DNA of 36,474 nt from NCBI GenBank assembly GCA_026398135.1, contig JAPLTN010000071.1, positions 1-36,474 of the forward strand, in the 5' to 3' direction. This document shows positions 7,369-15,587 of this stretch, in pieces. The stretch's first letter is position 1. Each line of letters begins with the position of its first letter. This stretch comes from Verrucomicrobiota bacterium (GTDB lineage Bacteria > Verrucomicrobiota > Verrucomicrobiia > Opitutales > Opitutaceae). Both the position numbers and the translations under genes were made by a program. The notes under the pieces are model-generated. The model was not told where the DNA came from and searched no databases. It saw only the letters and a program-made list of their open reading frames with translations.

Positions 7369-8865
7369 TCAGGGCGCGAACGGTGGTGGCGGGGAAAAGC
7401 GGGAGAAGAGGGCGTAGGTGGTTTCCAAGGGCATGGGCTGAAGAAGGGGGAGGATGGCTTCCAACCGGGTTTCGGCGGGGAAGCGCATAAAGGAGGCCTG
7501 CACGACCGGGAGCAGGCGGTATTCCCGTCCCGTGGCAACGGAGATCCAATCGGCAATGAGGGTCAGGCGCGCCGCGTCGCGATGGGAACCGGCGGCGGCG
7601 TAGAGCGCGAGCAACTGGGGATAACGTGCGTCGCCGGGGGGCAAGGGTTCGCGGGTGAGTTTTTCGATATACAGGGAGAAGAGCTCCGGGTCGGGATGGG
7701 CGGTGAGGTGACTGCTCAGCAGTTCGCAAACGGCGGGCTGGGTGGGTTGCGCGAGCAGGCGGGTAACGAGGCGGGTGCGTTCGATGGTCTGGCCGCTGAG
7801 GGCGAGGGCGGCGAGTTGGAGGGCGACTTTTTCCCGGGTGCCGAGCGGGGAATCGGTGCGTTGGAGCGCAGTGATTACCCGCCCGGCGCCGCCGTCTTCG
7901 CGCAGCAGGTAGCGCGACCAGTGATAACAGAGAAACGCATCGCGCTCCCGTTGGGCGGCGTCGGCCAGTGCAGCGATACGGGAGGCGCGGTCGAGGCGGT
8001 AGAGGTCGCGTTCCAAACGCAGGGGGCCGATCAACGCGGCCGGCAGTGCCGCTTCGGCGAGCAAGGCATCCAGGGCGGCAGGGTCGCCGAGCTGGCGCGT
8101 GGCGTGGAGGTAGGCTTGCAACCAGGCAGGGGAGGGGGCGGTGCCGGAGTGGAGGAGGCGTTCGCCGGCGACGCGCTGGATGGTTTTGAAGTCTCCCCGC
8201 GCGAGCAGGGCGCGAAACCAGGCTTGGGCGGTGTCTTCGCGCAAGGCGGGGTGGTCGGCGAGCAAGCGGGCGTAGGTTTGGTCGGAGAGAGCCGGTTGGG
8301 TGACTTGCCGGAGCTGGGCGAGTTGAATGCCGGTGGCGTAGTTGCGCGGGTTGAGTTCGTAGGCGGTGGAGAGCAGGAGGAGTGCGTCGGCCGGCCGGCC
8401 GCGGGCATTGGCGTTTTGGGCGCGCTTTTGGTAAAACTCCGCTTGCACGACAGGGAACTCGTTCCACGCCGGCGGCCAGATGACTTGGCGAACACTGATT
8501 TCGTAGCCGATGGTGCGGAGCAGGCCGAACCCGGGCACGGCAAGTAATGCAATCAACAGCATACTGGACGTGCCGAGAAATACGGCCGCCCGTCCCCAAA
8601 AAGGCCGCACGGAGTCGCGGTTGACGGAACAGACCCAGTTGCCATCGGCGCGGGTGGTGAGCAGCGGGCAAAGGCGGCGAAACCGGGCCGGTGAACGGTA
8701 GCCGAGGATGGCCTCGCAACCGGTTTCGTAAGCGCGCCCGGAGTCGCTGGCGATGTGGCAGGGGCAGGACTGGCGGCGCCCGCGCAAGATATAGATGGTC
8801 TTGCGAAGATTCCAGTAGAGCGCGCCCCAGCCGAGGCGAAAGGCATCAGTGATTAACCCGGACAC
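7369..8865 (-). CDS. Membrane-anchored helical-repeat protein with Cys-rich N-terminus, unknown function
   Basis: The product has 498 residues. The N-terminal ~90 residues contain C34, C36, H37, C50, C66 and C79 (CPCH, then spaced cysteines), which suggests a zinc- or metal-binding module or a disulfide-rich region. One transmembrane helix follows at about 93-116. The rest is a long Ala/Leu-rich array resembling TPR-like helical repeats (for example ADALLLLSTAYELNPRNYATGIQLAQL at ~160-186, and further pairs to the C-terminus). It heads a same-strand run with two tiny membrane-protein genes and fabV. I do not recognise the family; a scaffold for an envelope complex is a guess. Confidence 0.65.
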   Translation of the reverse strand: MSGLITDAFRLGWGALYWNLRKTIYILRGRRQSCPCHIASDSGRAYETGCEAILGYRSPARFRRLCPLLTTRADGNWVCSVNRDSVRPFWGRAAVFLGTSSMLLIALLAVPGFGLLRTIGYEISVRQVIWPPAWNEFPVVQAEFYQKRAQNANARGRPADALLLLSTAYELNPRNYATGIQLAQLRQVTQPALSDQTYARLLADHPALREDTAQAWFRALLARGDFKTIQRVAGERLLHSGTAPSPAWLQAYLHATRQLGDPAALDALLAEAALPAALIGPLRLERDLYRLDRASRIAALADAAQRERDAFLCYHWSRYLLREDGGAGRVITALQRTDSPLGTREKVALQLAALALSGQTIERTRLVTRLLAQPTQPAVCELLSSHLTAHPDPELFSLYIEKLTREPLPPGDARYPQLLALYAAAGSHRDAARLTLIADWISVATGREYRLLPVVQASFMRFPAETRLEAILPLLQPMPLETTYALFSRFSPPPPFAP

Positions 8866-9034
8866 AGGGCGTGTAACTGACGCAGGTCCTTACCCGGCGC
8901 GAGGGCAAAGCACACGCGCCGCAATCGAGTGTTTCATTTAAGTAAACACGGACGGGTGGGGTGGAAATTCGAGCCGATTCGATAATGGTGAGCCCCGTTA
9001 CCTTCCTCTAACTTGGTGCTCTCCATTCCATCTT

Positions 9035-9655
9035 ATGAAAACACTTCGTCTCGCCCGTCTGTTTCGTCTTTTCTCCGCTTCGCTCGCTCTGCTGGCGGCG
9101 GGCACGCTCAATGCCGCAAAGGTTGGCCAACCGGCTCCGGAGTTCACGCTCACGGATATCTCCGGCACCACCCACCAACTGGCTGATTTCAAGGGCAAGA
9201 CCGTGGTGCTGGAGTGGGTAAATCCCGAGTGTCCGTTCGTGGTGAAACACTACGACCAGAGCGGGAACATTCCGGCGACCCAGAAAGCCGCGACTGCGGA
9301 CGGCGTGGTGTGGTTGCAGATCAATTCGGCTGCGGCCGGCAATCAGGGCGACTTTGCTCCGGCCGCGGTGGCGGCGTGGTCGGCGAAGAACAAGGTAGCG
9401 GCGACGGCCTATCTGCGCGATTCCACGGGTCAGGTGGGCAAGCTTTACGGAGCCAAGACCACGCCGCATCTCTATGTGATCAACGCCGAGGGCGTGCTGG
9501 TTTACAACGGAGCGATCGATAGCATTCGTTCGAGCAATTCCGCCGATATCGCCAAGGCGGAAAACTATGTGACCACGACTTTGGCGGCGCTCAAGGCCGG
9601 CAAGCCGGTGGCCAAGCCCACCACCCAGCCCTATGGTTGCGGCGTGAAGTATTGA
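9035..9655 (+). CDS. Exported redoxin-domain protein (AhpC/TSA-like)
   Basis: This 206-residue protein has a signal peptide (basic MKTLRLARLFRLF, hydrophobic ASLALLAAGTL, probable cleavage after NAA). A thioredoxin-fold redoxin domain follows: VGQPAPEFTLTDISG, FKGKTVVLEWVNPECPFV, then TTPHLYVINAEGVLVYNG with the conserved cis-proline. The only cysteine at the redox position is that of NPECPFV, so it is one-Cys at that site; another Cys lies near the C-terminus (YGCGVKY). It probably acts in the periplasm as a thiol oxidoreductase or peroxidase-like protein. It is monocistronic by spacing, with a terminator about 235 bp downstream after a palindromic repeat. Confidence 0.85.
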   Translation: MKTLRLARLFRLFSASLALLAAGTLNAAKVGQPAPEFTLTDISGTTHQLADFKGKTVVLEWVNPECPFVVKHYDQSGNIPATQKAATADGVVWLQINSAAAGNQGDFAPAAVAAWSAKNKVAATAYLRDSTGQVGKLYGAKTTPHLYVINAEGVLVYNGAIDSIRSSNSADIAKAENYVTTTLAALKAGKPVAKPTTQPYGCGVKY

Positions 9656-9742
9656 GACCGCTGAGCTAGCTGCCGAGAGCGTCGAGCCAATCGGGTCTGC
9701 ATTTAATTCTACCTTATTACGGTTCGCCAAGGTTTTAGGAAA

Positions 9743-9824
9743 TTGGCCGAGGACGGCCAACCCTACACTTTCCAGGGGGGCAAAATAGCCTGATTCTTTT
9801 GTAGTGTTGGCCGTCGCCGGTCAA
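9743..9824. repeat. Dispersed palindromic repeat, copy A
   Basis: This is an 82-bp inverted repeat. The left arm begins TTGGCCGAGGACGGCCAAC and ends CTACAC. The right arm begins GTAG, then TGTTGGCCGTCGCCGG and TCAA. The same arms with small changes occur at 20299-20379 and 32031-32107. A transcript would fold into a long hairpin of about 24 bp. It occupies the gap after the redoxin gene. Confidence 0.8.
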
Positions 9825-9887
9825 AAAAGGCGAAGCGTTCATGCCTTGGGAGTTTCGCCACAAACGTTAACAAAACAGACTTGAGAC

Positions 9888-9918
9888 GGACCGCCGTGCG
9901 TATGCCGGCGGTCCTTTT
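9888..9918 (+). terminator. Rho-independent terminator
   Basis: GGACCGCCG (9888-9896) pairs with CGGCGGTCC (9906-9914) and is followed by TTTT. It lies in the gap between the redoxin gene and the DUF4337 gene and would end redoxin transcription. Confidence 0.8.
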
Positions 9919-9989
9919 CGTTTCGGGATAGTTGCCGCGTTTTGCTCGCGCCGCGCCGGGTTTTCCGCGTGGTTGTGGGGTTTTCCATT

Positions 9990-10814
9990 ATGGCCAAGCC
10001 CACACCCATGCAGCAGCTCCAAGAACAAGCCGACCTTCCGCCGACCCGCCTCGGCAAGGCGCTGACCGCCATGCCGGTGGTGATGACCGTGATCGCGACT
10101 TTGCTCGCCGGGCTGGCGTCCAGTGAAATGACCAAGGCGCAATATGACCGCGCCTTCGGTGCCCAGCTTCAGTCCAAGGCGGGCGATCAATGGGCGTTTT
10201 TCCAAGCCAAGCGCCTGCGCGGCGAGATGCAGCGCAACACCCTCGATTTACTGAGTGCGACGGCTTCGTCCACGACCTTGGGTGCGGCGGCGGAAGGCGA
10301 CGCACTTGCGCCCGCTCCAGAGCCCGCTCCGGCCGCCGCGCCTGAAATTGCGGCGGCGCTACATGCGCTCGAAGCCGAGGAACCGGCGGAGGTGCTGAAT
10401 CCGCTTTTGGTCAAAGTCTCCATCGAGCAGATCGAGGGCGCGCTGCGCGTCGCGCGGGATCGCGCCAAGGCTTATGATGCGCTGACCACCCCGCTGCGTG
10501 CGAAGATCGAGCATACCGAAGGAGGCTTGGCCCGGCGCTTGCGTTTCAATGCGAGCCGTTATGACCACGAGGCGCAGCTCAACGCGGTCATCGCCCGCTT
10601 GTTGGAGTTGGAGGTGCGTCGCATCAATCTGTCGTCGGAGCGCCATCATTTGCGCAGCCAGCGGTTTTTCTTCGGCATGCTGGCGGCGCAGGCGGGCGTG
10701 ATCGTGGCGACCTTCGCCCTGGCGGCGCGGCAGCGGAATCTGCTCTGGATCATCGCGGCGGGCGCCGGTCTGATCGCGGTGGTATTCGCGCTGTACGTTT
10801 ACCTTTACGTCTGA
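9990..10814 (+). CDS. DUF4337-family membrane protein
   Basis: This 274-residue protein starts at ATG 9990, which gives a sensible cytosolic N-terminus. A transmembrane helix lies at about 25-46 (LTAMPVVMTVIATLLAGLAS). Then comes the family-like stretch QYDRAFGAQLQSKAGDQWAFFQAKRLRGE, a long soluble helical region with an Ala/Pro/Glu-rich linker, and two C-terminal helices (FFGMLAAQAGVIVATFALAA and LLWIIAAGAGLIAVVFALYV). The arrangement of one helix, a soluble domain and two helices fits DUF4337, whose function is unknown. It ends 8 bp from the convergent trpE gene. Confidence 0.78.
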   Translation: MAKPTPMQQLQEQADLPPTRLGKALTAMPVVMTVIATLLAGLASSEMTKAQYDRAFGAQLQSKAGDQWAFFQAKRLRGEMQRNTLDLLSATASSTTLGAAAEGDALAPAPEPAPAAAPEIAAALHALEAEEPAEVLNPLLVKVSIEQIEGALRVARDRAKAYDALTTPLRAKIEHTEGGLARRLRFNASRYDHEAQLNAVIARLLELEVRRINLSSERHHLRSQRFFFGMLAAQAGVIVATFALAARQRNLLWIIAAGAGLIAVVFALYVYLYV

Positions 10815-10822
10815 GTCTTTTC

Positions 10823-12310
10823 TTACAGCCGCTCGGCAATGGCGACGGCTTTGAAGAGTGCGGAGGCCTTGTTCACGGTCTCTTGAAATTCGCTCTCGGG
10901 CACGCTGTCGGCGACCACGCCGGCCCCGGCCTGGATGTGAATCCGGCCGTCCTTGATGAGCGAGGTGCGGAGCATGATGCAGGTGTCGCTGTTGCCGTCG
11001 TAGCCGAAGTAGCCGAGTGCGCCGGCGTAGAAACCGCGCGGGGCGGGTTCGGTTTTGGCGATGATCTGCATGGCGCGAATCTTGGGCGCGCCGCTCACCG
11101 TGCCGGCGGGGAAGGTGGCGCGCATGAGGTCGAAGGCGGTCTTGTCGGGCGCGATCTGCCCCTCGACCTGCGAGACGATGTGCATGACGTGCGAGTAGCG
11201 TTCGATGACGAAGCTCTCGGGCACCTTGACCGAACCGTATTGGCAAACCCGGCCGATGTCGTTGCGGGCGAGGTCCACCAGCATGAGGTGCTCGGCGCGC
11301 TCTTTTTGGTCGGCGAGCAGGTCTTTTTCCAGGGCGAGATCCTCGGTGTGGGTGGTGCCGCGTTTCCGGGTGCCGGCGATGGGGCGGATCTCCACCAGGC
11401 CGTCGGTGAGACGCACGTGGACCTCGGGCGAAGCGCCGACGATGGCGAAATCGCCCGCGTCCAGGATGAACATGTAGGGCGAGGGATTTACCGTGCGCAG
11501 GGCGCGGTAGAGCTCGAGCGGGGAACGGGTGAAGGGCTTGGAGAACCGCTGCGAGGGGACGAACTGGATGATGTCGCCCGAGCGCACGAACTCCTGGCCG
11601 GCGACGACGGCTTTTTCAAAGGCGGCCTGGGTGAAGTTGCCCGGCGGCACGGCGACCGGACCGGGTTCAATCAGGGCGGCGGGGGCCAGGGTGCTGGGCG
11701 TGGCGAGCAAGGCGTGGAGCGCGGTCAACTCGGCCACGGCGCGGGCGTAGGCGGCGGCGGGGGCTTCGCCGGGGGCGAGGTGGGCGTTGACGCAGAGGCG
11801 CAGGGTCTGTTTCGCGCGATCAAAGATCAGCAACGAATCCGACATCATGAAGTAGAGCAGGGGAGTGCCGAGGCCGTCGCCGGGGGCGGCTGGGATGGTC
11901 GGCTCGATCCGGGTGGCGTATTCGTAGGCGATGAAGCCCACCGCGCCTCCGGTGAAACGCGGCAGACCGGGCAGCGTGACGGGGCGGTGCCCCTTCATCT
12001 CGGCTTCGATCAAGGTGAGCGGATCCGCCGGGGTCGGGAGTTCCCGGTCGGTCTGGCCGGGTTCGCGGATCGTCGTGGTCACGGGGCCGCAGATGAAGAT
12101 TTTGCGCGGGCGGCAGCCGATGAACGAGTAACGGGAGAGGGTGTCGCCGCCCTCGACGGATTCGAGCAGGTAAGACGGGCCGTGGGCGCGAAGCTTGGCG
12201 TAGGCGGAGACGGGCGTCTCGAAGTCCGCCATCAGGTCGGCGTAAACCGGCACCAAGTTTCCTTGGGTGGCGAGACGGGCGAAGTCGGCAGCGGAGGGAA
12301 GGATGGTCAT
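10823..12310 (-). CDS. trpE: Anthranilate synthase component I (TrpE)
   Basis: This 495-residue TrpE converts chorismate and ammonia (from glutamine via TrpG) to anthranilate, the first committed step of tryptophan synthesis. The N-terminal regulatory motif LLES at 48-51 is where tryptophan binds for feedback inhibition. The chorismate-binding domain shows PYMFILD, IRPIAGTRKRG, ERAEHLMLVDLARNDIGRV, FPAGTVSGAPKIRAMQII, GFYAGALGYF and QAGAGVVADS. TrpG is not adjacent, so trpE is split from other trp genes. It lies 117 bp downstream of glmS on the same strand, with a perfect 19-bp inverted repeat between them. It is convergent with the DUF4337 gene. Confidence 0.95.
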   Translation of the reverse strand: MTILPSAADFARLATQGNLVPVYADLMADFETPVSAYAKLRAHGPSYLLESVEGGDTLSRYSFIGCRPRKIFICGPVTTTIREPGQTDRELPTPADPLTLIEAEMKGHRPVTLPGLPRFTGGAVGFIAYEYATRIEPTIPAAPGDGLGTPLLYFMMSDSLLIFDRAKQTLRLCVNAHLAPGEAPAAAYARAVAELTALHALLATPSTLAPAALIEPGPVAVPPGNFTQAAFEKAVVAGQEFVRSGDIIQFVPSQRFSKPFTRSPLELYRALRTVNPSPYMFILDAGDFAIVGASPEVHVRLTDGLVEIRPIAGTRKRGTTHTEDLALEKDLLADQKERAEHLMLVDLARNDIGRVCQYGSVKVPESFVIERYSHVMHIVSQVEGQIAPDKTAFDLMRATFPAGTVSGAPKIRAMQIIAKTEPAPRGFYAGALGYFGYDGNSDTCIMLRTSLIKDGRIHIQAGAGVVADSVPESEFQETVNKASALFKAVAIAERL

Positions 12311-12332
12311 TGCTGAAAGGTAGCGAGTAGTG

Positions 12333-12419
12333 AGTAGCGGGTAGCGAGTAGGAAGCGAAGCGGGGAATGGCGGCCTGATGTGGCGGGCTCGGTATGCACG
12401 CTACTCGCTACCCGCTACT
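12333..12419. repeat. Perfect 19-bp inverted repeat between glmS and trpE
   Basis: AGTAGCGGGTAGCGAGTAG at 12333-12351 is repeated exactly in reverse complement at 12401-12419, with a 49-bp loop. The left side also carries an extra direct copy of TAGCGAGTAG at 12321-12330. There is no T run on either side, so it is not a classical terminator. It could be a hairpin that protects mRNA or separates glmS from trpE, or a REP-like repeat. Confidence 0.75.
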
Positions 12420-12427
12420 GCCCGAAA

Positions 12428-14287
12428 TCATTCGACGGTGACGGATTTCGCCAGGTTGCGGGGTTTGTCCACGTCGCAGCCGCGGGCGACGGCGATGTAG
12501 TAGCTGAGGAGTTGCACCGGGATGGTGGCCAGGACGGGCAGGGCGGCTTCGTGGCAGTCCGGGATGGTGATGACCTCGTCGGCGAGGCCCTCGGGCAGAT
12601 CGAGGCACTCCGGTACGATGGCGATGATGAGGCCCTTGCGAGCCTTGATCTCCTGCATCGAGGAGAGGACCTTGTTGAAGAGTTCGCCCTTCGGCACGAG
12701 GAAGACGGACGGGCATTGGTCGCTGATGAGCGCGATGGGGCCGTGTTTCATCTCGGCGGCGGGGTAGCCCTCGGCGTGGATGTAGGAGATTTCCTTGAGC
12801 TTGAGCGCGCCTTCCAGGGCGATGGGGAAAAGCGAGAGGCGGCCGAGGAAGAGGAAGTCGTTATACTTGGCGTAGCGCAGGGCGATTTGCTGGATGTGCG
12901 GGGCCTGCTCCAGCACGCGGCGGGCGAGATCGGGCACGGCCTTGAGGCCCGCGACATATTCGACGCCGTCGGCGAAGCTCATGTCGCGCATCCGGGCCAC
13001 GTAGAGGGCAAACATCGCGGCGATGAGCAACTGGCTGGTGAAGGCCTTGGTGGAAGCGACGCCGATCTCGGGGCCGGCGTGTTGGTAGATGCCGCCGTCG
13101 GCTTCGCGGGCGATGGTGGAGCCGACGACGTTGCAAATGGCCATGCACTTGTAGCCTTTGCGCTTGGCTTCGCGCAGGGCGGCGAGGGTGTCGATCGTCT
13201 CGCCGGATTGGGAAATGACGAAGAACAAGGCGTCGCGGTCAAGGGGGGCGTTGCGGTAACGAAACTCCGAAGCGTAATCCACCTCGACCGGGATGCGGGC
13301 GAAGCGTTCGATCAAGTGCTCCGCCACCAGACAGGCGTGCCAGCCGGTGCCGCAGGAAGTGAAGACGAAGCGGTCGATGGTGCGGAAGTCGGCCGGGGTG
13401 AGGTTGAGGCCGCCGAAATTGGCGGAGGAGCCGTCGGCGGAGAAACGACCGCGCATGGCGTTTTCCAAGGCCAGCGGCTGCTCGAAAATCTCTTTCCGCA
13501 TGAAGTGCGGATGTTCGCCGAGCTCGGCTTCGTCCACCGACCACGTGACTTGGTCGATCACCGGCGAGACGTCGGCCAGGTCGAGCGTGCTCAGGGTGAA
13601 GCCGGCCGGGGTGACGTGCACCAGTTCGCCGTCTTTGAGATAGACGACGTTTTGGGTGCGGGAAACGAGGGCCGAGACGTCGGAGGCGATCAGGTGTTCG
13701 TGGTCGCCCACGCCGAGGATGAGCGGAGAGCCTTTGCGGGCGGCGACGAGTTCGCCGGGATGCGCGGGGGATAGCACCGCGATGCCGTAGGTGCCCTCGA
13801 CGTGCAGGAGGGTTTTACGCACGGCTTCGAGGAAACGGGAGCCTTCGCCGTTCACGGCGGGCTCCGGCTGCTTGGCGTAGTGATAGGCGATGAGGTTGGC
13901 CAAAACCTCGGTGTCGGTCTCGGACTTGAAGGTGTAGCCCTTCTCCAAGAGGAAGCGCTTCATGTGCACGTAGTTTTCGATCACGCCGTTGTGCACGAGG
14001 GCGATCTGCCCGTCGCTGGAAACGTGGGGGTGGGCGTTGGCGTCGGTGACTCCGCCGTGGGTGGCCCAACGGGTGTGGGAGATGCCGCAGGTGCCGGTGA
14101 GTTTCTTGCCGGAGGCGAGTTTCGCCAGGGCGGCGACGCGTCCGATGCACTTCACCAGGGTGAGTCCGTTGTTTTGCAGCACGGCAAGCCCGGCGGAATC
14201 ATAGCCGCGATATTCCAGGCGCTTGAGGCCTTCCAGCATAATGGCGGCCGCTTTTTGGCGACCTACGTAACCGACGATTCCACACAT
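12428..14287 (-). CDS. glmS: Glutamine-fructose-6-phosphate aminotransferase (isomerizing)
   Basis: This 619-residue enzyme makes glucosamine-6-phosphate from fructose-6-phosphate and glutamine, feeding UDP-GlcNAc for peptidoglycan and LPS. The start MCGIVGYVG places the nucleophilic Cys at position 2. The class II glutaminase domain contains TCGISHTRWATHG and LVHNGVIEN. The two SIS isomerase domains contain FTSCGTGWHACLVAEHL, SQSGETIDTLAALREAK and HAEGYPAAEMKHGPIALI. The C-terminus DKPRNLAKSVTVE is the strongly conserved tail. Length and motifs are complete. It is divergent from glgC across 75 bp. No glmS ribozyme is apparent in that short leader. Confidence 0.96.
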   Translation of the reverse strand: MCGIVGYVGRQKAAAIMLEGLKRLEYRGYDSAGLAVLQNNGLTLVKCIGRVAALAKLASGKKLTGTCGISHTRWATHGGVTDANAHPHVSSDGQIALVHNGVIENYVHMKRFLLEKGYTFKSETDTEVLANLIAYHYAKQPEPAVNGEGSRFLEAVRKTLLHVEGTYGIAVLSPAHPGELVAARKGSPLILGVGDHEHLIASDVSALVSRTQNVVYLKDGELVHVTPAGFTLSTLDLADVSPVIDQVTWSVDEAELGEHPHFMRKEIFEQPLALENAMRGRFSADGSSANFGGLNLTPADFRTIDRFVFTSCGTGWHACLVAEHLIERFARIPVEVDYASEFRYRNAPLDRDALFFVISQSGETIDTLAALREAKRKGYKCMAICNVVGSTIAREADGGIYQHAGPEIGVASTKAFTSQLLIAAMFALYVARMRDMSFADGVEYVAGLKAVPDLARRVLEQAPHIQQIALRYAKYNDFLFLGRLSLFPIALEGALKLKEISYIHAEGYPAAEMKHGPIALISDQCPSVFLVPKGELFNKVLSSMQEIKARKGLIIAIVPECLDLPEGLADEVITIPDCHEAALPVLATIPVQLLSYYIAVARGCDVDKPRNLAKSVTVE

Positions 14288-14362
14288 GGTTTTTTTGAGG
14301 TTTTGGCTGGCGAAGTTACGGGTCTGTGCAAAGCCTCCGCAAGGCTATAGGCCAATTTAAAA

Positions 14363-15586
14363 ATGACCCCTCAAAAGAATGTTCTCGCAGTGATCATGGG
14401 CGGCGGACGCGGCACGCGTTTGCACCCCCTAACCGCTGAGCGTTGCAAACCGGCGGTGCCCCTCGCCGGTAAGTATCGCCTGGTCGATATTCCGATCAGC
14501 AATTGCATCAACAGCGACATCAACCGGATCTTTTTGCTCACGCAGTTCCACACTGCGTCGTTGCATCGCCATATTCAAAACACCTTCCACTTCGACCCGT
14601 TCGGCGGTGGTTTCGTGGATATCCTTTCCGCCGAGCAGACGGAGAAGAGCCTCGACTGGTATCAGGGCACGGCCGACGCGGTGCGGCGCAACCTCCAGCA
14701 TTTCCGCAACTTCAAGCACGAGTACGTGCTCATCCTTTCGGGCGACCAACTCTACCGGATGGATTTCAACAAGATCGTCGAAGAGCACATCGCGACCGGT
14801 GCGGATGTGTCCATCGCCGCCATTCCCTTCCCGATATCGAAGGTCGAGGGTCTGGGCTTGATGCGCGTGCAGGATGATCTCGCCATCTCCGAATTCGTCG
14901 AAAAACCGAAGGACCCGAAGATCATCGAGAGCCTGGCCATCAGCGACAAACTGCAAGCCAAGCTCAGCAACCCCACCGGTGAGAAACACTGTCTCGCCTC
15001 GATGGGCATCTACGTTTTCAACCGCAAGGCTTTGGCCGATGCCTTGGACAACGACATGAAGGATTTCGGCAAAGAGGTGATTCCCGCGCTTCTCGGCAAA
15101 AAGAAACTCTTCGCTCACGTATTCGAAGGCTACTGGGAAGATATCGGTACGGTTAAGGCGTTTTTCGACGCCAATCTCGCGCTCGCCCAGCCCTTGCCTC
15201 CGTTCAACTTCTTCGACCAATCCGCGCCGATTTACACCCAGGATCGCTACCTGCCGCCGAGCAAAATCAACCGTTGCACCTTCGACTACGTGGTCTTCGG
15301 CGACGGTTCGATCATCGAGGATTCCACCATCACGCACAGCGTGCTGGGCATCCGTTCCATCGTGCACGCGGGTTCGGTGCTCAAGGATGTCGTTATGATG
15401 GGCTCCGATTACTACGAGAGCGACGCCCAGATGAAGGAGAATGCCGCCGCCGGCCGCCCCAATCTGGGCATCGGCCCGAACTCTTCGATCGAGCACTCGA
15501 TCATCGACAAAAACGCCCGCATCGGCTCTGAGGGAAGCCAGTTTTTATTACCGCCCGGTCGCCCGCGCGACCGGGCTTTTTTGTGA
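14363..15586 (+). CDS. glgC: Glucose-1-phosphate adenylyltransferase, C-terminus apparently truncated
   Basis: GlgC makes ADP-glucose for glycogen synthesis. The N-terminal nucleotidyltransferase domain is intact: VIMGGGRGTRLHPLT, RCKPAVPLAGKYRLVDIPISN, WYQGTADAVRRN, LILSGDQLYRMD, EFVEKPKD, HCLASMGIYVFN and GYWEDIGTVKAFFDANL. The left-handed beta-helix then starts normally (IEHSIIDKNARIG), but the frame turns into SEGSQFLLPPGRPRDRAFL and stops. Homologues continue for roughly 30-35 more residues after the NARIG strand (a tail of the type YIRxGxxxIxKxAxIxxGTV). The last 11 or so codons here coincide with a terminator hairpin, as if a deletion had fused the gene to its terminator. Activity may survive, but regulation or tetramer assembly could be affected. 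Confidence 0.9.
   Translation: MTPQKNVLAVIMGGGRGTRLHPLTAERCKPAVPLAGKYRLVDIPISNCINSDINRIFLLTQFHTASLHRHIQNTFHFDPFGGGFVDILSAEQTEKSLDWYQGTADAVRRNLQHFRNFKHEYVLILSGDQLYRMDFNKIVEEHIATGADVSIAAIPFPISKVEGLGLMRVQDDLAISEFVEKPKDPKIIESLAISDKLQAKLSNPTGEKHCLASMGIYVFNRKALADALDNDMKDFGKEVIPALLGKKKLFAHVFEGYWEDIGTVKAFFDANLALAQPLPPFNFFDQSAPIYTQDRYLPPSKINRCTFDYVVFGDGSIIEDSTITHSVLGIRSIVHAGSVLKDVVMMGSDYYESDAQMKENAAAGRPNLGIGPNSSIEHSIIDKNARIGSEGSQFLLPPGRPRDRAFL
15553..15582 (+). terminator. Rho-independent terminator inside the 3' end of glgC
   Basis: GCCCGGTCGC (15553-15562) pairs exactly with GCGACCGGGC (15567-15576) around a CCGC loop and is followed by six T. The glgC reading frame runs through it and stops at 15584-15586. 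It also lies next to the convergent SDR stop, but the T run favours the plus strand. Confidence 0.88.
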
Positions 15587-15587
15587 C

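Noticed and set aside
7271-8719. 482-codon frame overlapping the 498-residue repeat protein
   Set aside because: It is Arg/Pro-rich shadow coding. Only its last 31 codons, from ATG 7366, look like a real small membrane protein.
14288-14362. glmS riboswitch-ribozyme in the glmS leader
   Set aside because: The whole gap to the divergent glgC gene is only 75 bp, too short for the ribozyme, and its motifs are absent.
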